A stretch of DNA of 64,000 bases from contig OZ025248.1 of the NCBI GenBank assembly GCA_964019135.1, positions 42,463,670 to 42,527,669 on the forward strand. Reading direction: 5' to 3'. Position numbers and translations under genes: made by a program. Position 1 is the stretch's first letter; every line of letters starts with the position of its first letter. Of this stretch, positions 29,532 to 40,141 are shown one piece after another. This stretch comes from Arenicola marina (Eukaryota; Annelida; Polychaeta; Arenicolidae). Below the pieces are notes generated by a model that saw nothing but the letters and a program-made list of their open reading frames with translations, made no database searches and had not been told where the DNA came from.

Positions 29532-30889
29532 TAATGCTTGGCCTGTCAACGCACAGCTAGCCGTGGGAGAGCCCGCCCTAGGCGGGTTTCGTCTGGCCGC
29601 CGTCCTCCCGCCGCCCCTCCTTCCCTCCGCCTTGGAGTCCCACACCATCACTGCCGAGCCTTAACGGCGACAGGACATCATATTCAGTCGTCTATCGAAG
29701 TCGGAAGGAGATAATCGACGCCGAAAGTATTACCAAAACTTGCGTCAATGCATCATATCGGATTGTGTTCTATTCTCCGTTATATCATAGGAAGACCTGG
29801 GTCACCGCCCACCAAATCCCATGTTTGCGGTCCCTTAATTCATGCCCACGCACCCTCCCACACCACCGCCACCGCCTGCCGCCCGCCCCCTGAAGCCTGA
29901 AACCCTCTAAGCGACAGACACAGATACAGATCGCACGTATTCGTGATGTATTGGGGTTGGCTCGGTGCTGACGCGGCCACTAGACTGTGCTGACCCCGGC
30001 TGCAGATATCAGGCACAGAACCCCGAGAGGTGGAGCCACTGAGCGGGCGACTGGTCACCATCTGAAAGGGTCTGACACGTGGTTCACGCCACCGCCGCCC
30101 CTAGCTTTAGCGCCGCCTTCCATCAGTACACCCAGAATGGACGTACATATACCGGCCTGAGAGTGTGGCCAACTAGGAAGCCGTCAGGTCGGTTATTATC
30201 TTTCATTGCCGATGGCAGCCACACGATGGCGCCACTTCGTACCAGGGCCTCGGCTCATACCCTCCCGCCTCCCTTCCCGCTGAGCCGTCACGTGTCCTTT
30301 CCCCACGGCGACGACTTTCTCTGTGAGGCACGTGGATACTGTGTGTCTCGCTGGGTGAGGGTGGAGGTCACCATGGTAACAAGGCATCTGGCGTCACACC
30401 ATGTAACAATTCCTTCAAGGCTGATGTTTTGGGCGAGTATTCAGGTCAAGTTATATATTTATATCGTAATGATACTTCCACTCCAGCTAATTCTAATTCA
30501 GTATTCATAAACCACGTGACTTGCGCATGAGGTGTGGCAGGCCCTTTATACAGTTACTGACGTCGTGACCACTGTATGTGATGTATCTATACTGCTGTTG
30601 TCACATCTAATTAACATGGCACGTAGAACACCCCAGTTAGTGCGTCAGTAGCTGCCACATGACCGGGATGCGTAAGATTTATGCATGCTTGCCCGGGCCA
30701 CCTCAACCCAACCCATTGAGCTGGGCAAGCTTACCCCATGGAAACAACCCCCCCACCAGGGAACACCCAACGTCACTAGAATATGGACGCCATGAAAAGT
30801 CAGATAAGACGACAGAAACGGTTTGTAATCTTTGGCAAGGGTCAGGTCACACTGTAAATAGCAGCCTCTTTCCCTCAGTCGGCCCAGTC
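29532..30889 (+). repeat. 1.4-kb macrosatellite, unit 4 (subtype B, truncated)
   Basis: 1358 bp. Subtype B in the 3' half, matching unit 2. It lacks several bases near 30065-30075 (a GGGGCACACG to ACACG change), and homology stops at GGCCCAGTC (30889), before the 20-bp repeat that closes the other units. Confidence 0.92.
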
Positions 30890-31427
30890 AGTCACAAAAC
30901 CCTCCAGAGCAGCCGGTACATTCGGCATCACTGATGACCATGGTGAGGGGCCTATTCTGTGTCAATTAGCCGAGGAATGAGTGATACCCTGGACTGGCGG
31001 GGCGTTCGTCACCCTAAGGTGGAGGACCCTTCCAATTTGCCCCGGCCGCTTGGGGAGCTATAATTGTACGTCGTAAGGCAATTTGTGGTCGCTATATCTC
31101 GGCGAATATTTTACATTGCTGGAACAAAGACCGTTTCATTTCTCCGCCCAAGAATCTGTTCGGATATGAGCCCAATATTAAATTGATAAATTTTGCATTA
31201 TCGTTGTCGGAAAATAATTATAGCGTTCGGCAACTTAGCTTTGAAACGTTTACATTGGGCCACGTGATCAAGTACGCCATTGACATTGTCAGGACATCCG
31301 GGCACTAGCGCCTCGTCACGTCACTGGCTGCTTACAGCGACACGGCTCAGTGATCGGCTCAGTCACAGGCCGACTTACCGCTGTAAGTGTAACACCAGAG
31401 CTATCCTTCCCAGTCGTTGTCGAGGCG
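30890..31427. other. Spacer, no gene recognised
   Basis: Mixed sequence between the macrosatellite and the 15-bp array; no repeat or gene is recognised. A frame that starts at a TTG here and runs into the array is not credible as a gene. Confidence 0.5.
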
Positions 31428-32520
31428 CTTCATCACCATCATCACGCCAACCGCCGCCACCCCAACCACCATTACTCCAACCGCCGTCAACCTCACCACC
31501 GTCACCCCCACCACCATCACCCTCGCCACCATCAGCCCCACCACCGTCACCCCTATCACCATCACCGACACCACCGTCACCCTATTACCATCACCCCCAC
31601 CACCGTCACCCCCACTACCATCACCCTCGCCACCATCACCCCCACCGCCGTCACCCCCACCACCATCACCCTCGCCACCATCACCCCCACCGCCGTCACC
31701 CCCATCACCATCACCGACACCACCGTAACCCTATTACCATCACCGTCACCACCGTCACCCCCACCCCCACCACCGTCACCCCCATCACCGTCACCCCCAC
31801 CACCGTCGCCCCAATCACCGCCACCCCCACCACCGTCACTCCCATCACCGTCACCCGCACCACCGTCACCCCCACCACCATCACCCTCGCCACCATCAGC
31901 TCCACCACCGTCACCCCCACTACCATCACCCTCGCCACCATCACCCCCACCACCGTCAGCCCTATCACCATCACCGACACCGCCGTCACCCCTATTACCA
32001 TCACCGTCACCACCGTCACCCCCACCACCGTCACCCCCACCACCGTCACCCCCACCACCGTCGCCCCAATCACCGCCACCCCCACCACCGTCACCCTCGC
32101 CACCGTCACCCGCACCACCGTCACCCTCATCACCGTCACCCCAATCACCGCCATCCCCACCACCGTCACCCCAACCGCCGTCACCCTCGCCACCGTCACC
32201 CTCACCACCGTCACCCCCATCATCGTCACCCCCATAACCGCCCCTCCCCCCACCACCGCCACTCTCACCACCGTCACCCCCACCGTCGTCACCCTCGCCA
32301 CCGTCACCCCCATCACTGCCATCCCCACCACCGCCACCCCCACCACCGTCACCCCCACCATCGTCACCCTCGCCACCATCACCCCCATCACTGTCACCTT
32401 CATCGCCGTCACCGCCATCACAGTCACCCCCATCACAGTCACCCCCACCACCATCGACCCCATCACTGTCACCCCCATCACCGTCACCCCCATCACAGTC
32501 ACCCCCACCGCCGTCACCTT
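31428..32520. repeat. 15-bp (CACCGTCACCCCCAC)n array, about 1.1 kb
   Basis: Degenerate repeat of CACCGTCACCCCCAC and CACCATCACC variants. The period is a multiple of three and no variant makes a stop, so Thr/Val/Pro-, Pro/Ser- and antisense Val/Gly/Met-rich frames of up to about 400 codons run through it at once. Simultaneous openness in several frames and on both strands argues against a real mucin-like or extensin-like gene. The plus strand is almost free of G beyond the GTC/GCC words. Confidence 0.93.
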
Positions 32521-33379
32521 ATGTTCATACTGATGTCTTTTATTTTGTGACAATTAAAACTCGATTTATTCCCATAGCATTCCTTGGGATTAATCTACAT
32601 TGGTATGACGAGGGTGAGACCATTGTGAGTGCAGGGCCAAGATAGAGGCCACAGTGACACGCGCATGCATAGATGTTTGACTGATGTGATTGTTAATGAT
32701 TACATGCAGAAACAGTTGAGTAAAAACATGGGAAGAAAAACACGTCTCTGGACGCTGGATAATGTACTAGTATGTTTTAAAACAGGATCGGAGTCTGTGT
32801 CACTAAATAACGGTGGAACATCCATATGGCGGGACACTACTAAGTGATATGCTATCGAAAGCCCATTCGATTAACATCCTAAACGATAACAATAATCGTG
32901 ATTTTCATAATATTTAGGAGAAATGTCTTCGACACATTATCTGACTGACCATGTTAACTTTGTACGACGTAGATATATTATCACACTGAAAACGGTAAAA
33001 CATCGTCAGCGATGCCGGAGTGTGGTGACGTAGTTCGCTAGCCACACGTTCCCATACAAGATACACGAGACTCCAAGTGGCTTAACAACACGCACGTTAA
33101 CTTTAATTTGGCCGCTGAGCAACGCTCTCCATAGCAACTCAGAATAGCAGTAACCATGCAGGGTGTATCGCAGACCTAGTGTCTCTGTGCGCCACGACCA
33201 AGGGAATCGAAACAGGTTCAGCTGCCGAAAGTGGTTCTGCATTACTGAGTGAGAACTGACACACTCAGGTGTATCACGTATTAATAACCGTGTATCTAGA
33301 ACTTCATGAGGATTACTTGTGACCAAACACGAGCAGCCCCTCTCTCTCTCTCTCCATCTCTGCCAAGATGCGTCAGGGA
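32521..33379. other. Spacer, no gene recognised
   Basis: AT-rich in 32530-33000, more balanced later. It includes a short CT run near 33340. Open frames are short and begin at non-ATG codons or lack recognisable features. Confidence 0.5.
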
Positions 33380-33520
33380 TTACCCCATGGCCTAGTCGGT
33401 AGTGTGTTGGGTTGTTGTCGTGCTCTGCTAGGCCATCCCACCTCTGCCAATGTCTGTGGGGTCCAGGATAACGATCACTTGCCTTCCTTCGCAAAGCGTT
33501 ACTACCAGAAACTTTAACCC
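33380..33520 (+). mobile_element. Degenerate tRNA-like SINE
   Basis: Box A-like TGGCCTAGTCGG starts at 33388, followed by a body (TCTGTGGGGTCCAGGATAA, then GATCACTTGCC) that parallels the SINE fragment at window position 50-110. Box B is degraded. Confidence 0.45.
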
Positions 33521-33565
33521 ACCAACTCACAGACGTGACCCGACTACCTACCTACATCCCCTTTG

Positions 33566-34400
33566 CTCTCCCACCCACCCCTAGGCACCAGACTGTGCTC
33601 ACCCACCCACCCCACCCCCCAGACTTGGCTCTCCCACCCACCACCCTAGCTACCAGACTGCGCTCGCCCACCCACCCCATCCCCCAGACTTAGCTCTCCC
33701 ACCCACCCCCTTAGCCACCAGTATGTGCTCACCCACCCACCCCATCCCCCAGACTGTGCTCTCCCACCCACCACCCTAGCCGCCAGACTGCGCTCGCCCA
33801 CCCACCCCATCCCCCAGACTGTGCTCTCCCACCCACCCCCTTAGCCACCAGACTGTACTCACCCATCCACCCCATCCCTCAGACTGTGCTCTCTCACCCA
33901 CCCCACTAGCTACCAAACTGCGCTCGCCCACCCACCCCATCCCCCAGACTTAGCTCTCCCACCCACCCCCTTAGCCACCAGTATGTGCTCACCCACCCAC
34001 CCCATCCCCCAGACTGTGCTCTCTCACCCACCCCACTAGCTACCAAACTGCGCTCGCCCGCCCACCCCATCCCCCAGACTGTGCTCTCCCACCCACCCCC
34101 TTAGCCACCAGTATGTGCTCGCCCACCCACCCCATCCCCCAGACTTGGCTCTCCCACCCACCCCCTTAGCCACCAGTATGTGCTCGCCCACCCACCCAAT
34201 CCCCCAGACTGTGCTCTCCCCCCCCCCCCCCCCCACAGCCACCAGACTGGGCTCACCTCCCCACCCCCATCTGCCAGGCTTTGCTCGCCCACCAACCGCC
34301 TATCCCCCAGACTGTGCTCGCCCAATCACCCCCCGGCCATACCCCAAACTGTTCTCCCCCCCCCCTCCACCCCACCTTCCCAAAACTTTGCTCACCCGCC
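33566..34400. repeat. 65-bp minisatellite built of two related half-units
   Basis: Each 65-bp unit has two similar halves, each with CAGACTG-GCTC and CCCACCCACC; about 12-13 units. The plus strand is strongly C-rich. A pure run of 17 C at 34218-34234 interrupts it, and the array decays towards the right. Confidence 0.9.
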
Positions 34401-34708
34401 CAGCTCGAACGCCCGAAATCGCGTTACCGCCCCGATACCGCTTTAAACCCAGCGAAGCTGGCGATTTCATCTAGGGACTGACCCTCAAGACAACGAACGA
34501 AAATCTCCCTCTCAAATGTCACATCTGTTCTAAGTATTCCACGTAAGTGTCATACAGACCGCTCCCCTCCCACCACGCCCCTCAGTTCTGACACCGCCTG
34601 CCCTCTTCGTGTTCCCGTCTGTGGCGGGACAAAACCTGCATACACACTTCACAGGGGAAAATCAATCTCCAGGCCTGTCGCAGACTACTCTCCCTGGCGG
34701 TAAAATCA
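34401..34708. other. Short spacer between arrays
   Basis: No gene or repeat is recognised. Confidence 0.5.
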
Positions 34709-36060
34709 CACCACTTGATGGTCTAGTGTCTAGTCAAATGACACCATTAGTTGGTCATATGTCAGGCAAATCCGACCACTAGTTGGTCGTGTGTCTGCTC
34801 AAATGACACCACTAGAGGGTCACGTGTTGTCCAGCCAAATCAGACCACTAGATGGTCATATGTCCAGCCAAATCAGACGACTAGATGGTCATGTGTCCAA
34901 TCAAATCAGACCATTAGATGGTCATGTGTCCAGCCAAATCAGACTACTACATGGTCACGTGTCCAGCCAAATCCAAATCATTAATGGTCATGTGTCCAGC
35001 CAAATCAGACACTAGATGGTCATGTGTCCAGCCAAATCAGACCACTAGATGGTTATGTGTCCAGCCAAATCAGACCACTAGATGGTCATGTGTCCAGCCA
35101 AATCAGACCACTAGATGGTCATGTGTCCAGCCAAATCAAACCACTAGATGGTCATGTGTCCAGCCAAATCAGACCAATAGATGGGCATGTGTCAAGTCAA
35201 ATCAAACGACTAGATGGTCATGTATCGAATCAAATCAGGCCAATAGATGGTCATGTGTCCAGCCAAATCAGACCATTAGATGGTCATGTGTCCAGCCAAA
35301 TCAGACTACTACATGGCCATGTGTCCAGCCAAATCAGATCATTAATGGTCATGTGTCCAGCCAAATCAGACCACTAGATGGTCATGTGTCCAGCCAAATC
35401 AGACCACTAGATAGTCATGTGTCCAGCCAAATCAGACCAATAGATGGTCATGTGTCTAGTCAAATCAGAGTATTAGATGGTCATGTGTCCAGCCAAATCA
35501 GACCACTAGATGGTCATGTATCCAGCGAAATAAGACCACCAGACGGTCATGTGTCCAGGCAAATCAGAGTATTAGATGGTCATGTGTCCAATCAAATCAT
35601 ACCACTAGATGGCAATGTGTCCAGCCAAATCAGAATACTACATGGTCATGTGTCCAGCCAAATCAGATCATTAACGGTCATGTGTCAAGCCAAATCAGAC
35701 CACTAGATGGTCATGTGTCCAGCGAAAATCAGACCACTAGATGGTCATGTGTCCAGCCAAATCAGACAACTAGATGGTCATGTGTGCAGCTACATCAGAG
35801 TATTAGATGGTCATGTGTCCAATCAAATCATACCACTAGATGGTCATGTGTCCAATCAAATCATATCACTAGATGGTCATGTGTCCAGCCAAATCAGACC
35901 ACTAGATGGTCATGTGTGCAGCTAAATCAGAGTATTAGATGGTCATGTGTCCAATCAAATCATACCACTAGATGGTCATGTGTCCAATCAAATCATATCA
36001 CTAGATGGTCATGTGTCCAGCCAAATCAGACCACTAGGTGGTCATGTGTCTAGTCAAAAT
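34709..36060. repeat. 33-bp minisatellite, about 40 units
   Basis: Unit words are ATGGTCATGTGTCCAGCC and AAATCAGACCACTAG. The 33-bp period is 11 codons, so frames such as DGHVSSQIRPL repeats stay open, but 1-3-bp indels move them between frames. Near the right end a four-unit block (132 bp) is duplicated, 35782-35913 and 35914-36045. Confidence 0.95.
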
Positions 36061-36074
36061 AAACCACAAGTTAC

Positions 36075-38070
36075 ATTGATCATAGAGATACAATAGTGTA
36101 TAACCACAGACATCGATCATAGAGATACAATGGTGTATAACCACAAACATCGATCATAGAGATACAATGGTGAATAATCACAAACATCGATCACCGAGAT
36201 ACAATGGTGAATGCCCACAAACGTCGATCATAGAGACACAATGGTGTAAAACCACAGACATCGATCATAGAGATACAATGGTGTATAACCACAGACCCCG
36301 ATCATAGAGGTACAATGGTGTATAACCACAAACATCGACCATAGAGATACAATGGTGTATAACCACAGACATCGATCATATAGATACACTAGTGTATAAC
36401 CACAGACATCGATCATAGAGATACAATAGAGTATAACCACATACATCGATCATAGAGATACAATGGTTTATAACCACAAACATCGACCATAGAGATACAA
36501 TGGTGTATAACCACAGACATCGATCATAGAGATACACTGGCGTATAACCACAAACATCGATCATAGAGATACAATGGTGTATAACCACAGACATCGATCA
36601 TACAGATACACTAGTGTATAACCACAAACATCGATCATAGAGATACAATGGTGAATAATCACAAACATCGATCATAGAGATACAATGGTGTATAACCACA
36701 AACATCGATCATAGAGATACAATGGTGTATAACCACAAACATCGACCATAGAGATACACAAGAGTATAACCACATACATCGATCATAGTGATGCAATGGT
36801 GTATAACCACAGACATCGATCATAGAGATACAATGGTGTCTAACCACAGACTTCGATCATAGAGATACAATGGTGTATAACCACAAACATCGATCACCGA
36901 GATTCAATGGTGAATGACCACAAACATCGATCATAGAGATACAATGGTGTATAACCACAAACATCGACCATAGAGATACAATGGTGTATAACCACAGACA
37001 TCGATCATAGAGATACACTGGCGTATAACCACAAACATCGATCATAGAGATACAATGGTGTATAACCACATACATCGATCATATAGATACACTAGTGTAT
37101 AACCACAAACATCGATCATAGAGATATAATGGTGAATAATCACAAACATCGATCATAGAGGTACAATGGTGTATAACCACAAACATCGACCATAGAGATA
37201 CAATGGTGTATAATCACAAACATCGACCATAGAGATACAATGGTGAATAATCACAAACATCGATCACCGAGATTCAATGGTGAATGACCACAAACATCGA
37301 TCATAGAGATACAATGGTGTATAACCACAAACATCGACCATAGAGATACAATGGTGTATAACCACAGACATCGATCATAGAGATACACTGGCGTATAACC
37401 ACAAACATCGATCATAGAGATACAATGGTGTATAACCACAGACATCGATCATATAGATACACTAGTGTATAACCACAAACATCGATCATAGAGATATAAT
37501 GGTGAATAATCACAAACATCGATCATAGAGGTACAATGGTGTATAACCACAAACATCGACCATAGAGATACAATGGTGTATAACCACAGACATCGATCAT
37601 AGAGATACACTGGCGTATAACCACAAACATCGATCATAGAGATACAATGGTGTATAACCACAGACATCGATCATATAGATACACTAGTGTATAACCACAG
37701 ACATTGATCATAGAGATACAATAGAGTATAACCACATACATCGATCATAGAGCTACAATGGTGTATAACCACAGACATCGATCATAGAGATACAATGGTG
37801 TATAACCACAGACGTCGATCATAGAGATACAATGGCGTATAACCACAGACCTCGATCATAGAGATACAATGGTGTATAACCACAGACATCGATCACAGAG
37901 ACGCAATGGTGTATAGCCACAGACATCGATCACAGAGATATACTGGTGTATAGCCACAGACATCGATCATAGAGATAAACTGGTGTATAACCACAGACAT
38001 CCATTATAGAAATACACTGGTGTATAACCACAGACGTAGAGGATCAAGCAGATACATTGGTGTATAACCA
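36075..38070. repeat. 37-bp minisatellite, about 53 units
   Basis: Unit words are ATAACCACAGACATCGATCA and TAGAGATACAATGGTGT. The period is very regular. A ten-unit block is duplicated with an exact 370-bp offset (36888 onward and 37258 onward, sharing the rare ATCACCGAGATTCAATGG variant). Minus-strand frames of about 72 codons are repeat by-products. Confidence 0.96.
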
Positions 38071-38079
38071 CAAACATGT

Positions 38080-38271
38080 GGGTATGGTGTAGTGATTAGC
38101 TCCATAGACCGCATATCAATATGCCCTGAGTTCGAATCTGAGCCCGGGTGCGAATCTTGTATGTTGTATGTTTCATTCTTGCATCCTTCCCCCTCCTGGG
38201 ATGTTTCTGATCCCCCAGCTTAGCCCTGTGTCCACATATGCGGCAACAAACACCAATTCATTTCATTTTTT
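38080..38271 (+). mobile_element. tRNA-derived SINE, same family as 13661-13805
   Basis: The head GTAGTGATTAGC (box A) and AGACCGCATATCAATA, then box B GAGTTCGAATCTGAGCCCGGG, match the SINE at 13661. The tail ends CACCAATTCATTTCATTTTTT. It starts right at the end of the 37-bp array. Confidence 0.75.
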
Positions 38272-38282
38272 AGATCGGCTTC

Positions 38283-38420
38283 GAATCCTTGTCTATGCAT
38301 CTAACCTTGTTCCATGTTCTATTTATTTATCCTTTATCGTCCCCGGGATGTTCCTTGGCCCAGTTCACGGCTTTTCACTGTGTCGACGTTTGGCGGCGGA
38401 CATCCCAAGGGGAAGGACGG
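38283..38420 (+). mobile_element. Possible second, diverged SINE body
   Basis: CGAATCCTTGTCTATGCATC, then CCCGGGATGTTCCTTGGCCC, then CACTGTGTCGACGTTTGGCGGC parallel the body of the SINE just upstream (CGAATCTTGTATG, CTGGGATGTTTCTGATCCCC, CCTGTGTCCACATATGCGGC). This suggests a partial tandem or independent copy without box A. Confidence 0.35.
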
Positions 38421-38689
38421 GATCGAATTGTGTGAGACGTCGACTTCGCAACAACTTGATCGCAGACGCCGCGAACATGACTCAAACCCAAACATGGCAC
38501 GGCCTGACAATGCATTCAACGTGCCCATTGTGCTTCCTTTGTCTTGGTAATGTACAAGCAACAAACGTTCCCAATATCGCTTGCGTTCCGTCTCACCTTC
38601 CATGACCTTGACGACAGGTTTTATCCCAGTTCGACCCACAAAGAGGCGCGTCACCGAATATGGAACAAAAAAAACACAGAAGAAGGTGT

Positions 38690-38809
38690 TTATACGCATG
38701 CGCACGTTGTCCAATGAACAACCATTGGCCACTCATATGTGCGGCGAACCCTTGTGCTGCGACCTTCGCCATGCTATAAAGCACGTTCCATGCCGATAGT
38801 TAGCACGCC
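38690..38809 (+). promoter_or_regulatory. Promoter-like cluster: NRF1-like, CCAAT, TATA
   Basis: In order on the plus strand: an NRF1-like ACGCATGCGCACG at about 38694-38706, CCAAT at about 38710, an inverted ATTGG at about 38722, and CTATAAAG at about 38774. An initiation site about 30 bp after the TATA-like word would fall just before the ATG at 38810. Only motif order supports this. Confidence 0.3.
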
Positions 38810-39218
38810 ATGAAAGCCATCGTTGATAGGCTTGTGTTTGCCGCGTCCAAAGTCAACAGCTCCCATGATGGATTAAGGAACAATACAGCGAGTGTCCTGT
38901 TCGCCGGTATGGCTCCCTGTCTGCGTTTATCGATGGGTCGACACCACCACCCCAACATGTCTCAACCGGAGCTCTCACGGGCGACCGACACAGGCACATT
39001 GTCCGGGGGTGGGGGTAGTTATTATTAGCTTGACCCCCGATTTTGTTGTTCGTTAAAGTGGAAGGAAGAATTGTTTTTGTTGGCTTATATGAGGGTTTAA
39101 CTTTACCACGTATATTGTTTCAGGTGCGCTGGCAAGAGTGGTCCTTCGGCAACCTTCACGGCCCAAACGCATCAAAGCCACGCTGAGCAATTGGCGAAGA
39201 GAAGGCACAGTAGAAGGG
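38810..39218 (+). CDS. Tentative two-exon short gene
   Basis: An ATG at 38810 follows the promoter-like cluster. A possible donor (GCCG then GTATGG, at 38906/38907) and a possible acceptor (TTGTTTCAG, ending about 39122) would remove about 215 bp and join frames in phase. The product would be about 65 residues with a basic second exon containing RPKRIKATLSNWRREG. Without splicing the first frame runs 72 codons and ends in a Gly/Ser-rich tail. No domain is recognised. Splice sites are chosen by eye and could be fortuitous. Confidence 0.15.
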
Positions 39219-39732
39219 TAATCTACTGCCACGGTGTGTAAATGGACGGTGCATTTTCATGGAATGTCTGTTCGTAGTTGTATCTGCAGACCTCGGCCGA
39301 GTTGACTATAGACAACGCTCTCGGTGAACGTAATATTTGTCACTGTCACATGTTATCTCCCCCACAATACACGAACACAATTGTTACAGACGTATCCAAG
39401 TAACCATTATGTACTAATCACAATTTGAATACTGCAAAATATTGAACAGAATTTGATCAATATTGAGCATCGATATTTATAGGTTCTTCCACATAGGCCT
39501 ACTTCACAAGTTTCGCCGGTCAGATTTAAATATTAGACTGTAATATATTCTAATTCGGTAATTAGAGCAATTCCTTCACCGCAAACCTACGTCACTTCCG
39601 GTGACCCGTCGGTGCTCGACCTTGACCTATAAACCATATTATGTCGTGTCATATCGCGAACCCTCGCCACGGTAGACAGTTCGCTACGCTACACGCTCCT
39701 GACACTTGTTACAGTCACTCTCCAGACTTGGC
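39219..39732. other. Spacer with a second promoter-like stretch
   Basis: At about 39588-39635 the words TACGTCAC, ACTTCCGG, TGACC, ACCTTGACC and CTATAAACC follow each other (CRE-, ETS-, nuclear-receptor- and TATA-like). No open frame of note follows within 100 bp; the foldback repeat begins instead. Confidence 0.3.
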
Positions 39733-39996
39733 GCAAGTGCCTCTAGGCAAGCCCGCTTTCTAGGGGCACAACGGTGTCCGTGCAAAGTTCTTTAGACGCC
39801 AGTCGGGATTCGATACGATACGTATTTGATATACCTTGATCTATCTTCTGACATGACAGAACAATGTATATAGAATACGTAAACACTATGATTGTACGCG
39901 CACACATTTTGATAAAAGCTACAGTCGATTCCCGACTGGCGTCTAAAGAACTTTGCATGAACACCCTAGAAAGCGAGCTTGCCAGGGGGCACTTGC
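39733..39996. repeat. Foldback inverted repeat with 111-bp loop
   Basis: The left arm 39733-39813 (81 bp) and right arm 39925-39996 (72 bp) are inverted copies sharing an uninterrupted TGCAAAGTTCTTTAGACGCC and then AGTCGGGA-TCGA; the arms differ by a small gap and a few substitutions. The structure resembles a MITE or a hairpin-forming transcript. No target duplication or transposase is visible. Confidence 0.85.
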
Positions 39997-40087
39997 ACAC
40001 GTGCATGGTAAGCATTTACAGTAATCCAGAGTGGTCCTGGGGCACCTAATAAGAAGAGAGGTCTCCAATGTATGCCACATAGCTTAT

Positions 40088-40141
40088 CCCCCCCCCCTTA
40101 CCCTACCCCCCCCCGCCCGCCTATCCTACCCCCCCACCCCG
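40088..40141. repeat. C-rich tract
   Basis: Five or more C-runs of four to nine within about 50 bp (CCCCCCCC, then TTACCCTA, then CCCCCCCC and so on). The minus strand fits a quadruplex-forming pattern. Confidence 0.7.

Noticed and set aside
31280..32533. 417-codon Thr/Val/Pro-rich frame resembling a mucin or extensin
   Set aside because: It begins at TTG and lies in a 15-bp repeat that is open in several frames on both strands; no signal peptide or unique end is visible.
34918..35706. 262-codon repetitive frame in the 33-bp array
   Set aside because: It switches repeat register because of indels; it is a minisatellite by-product.
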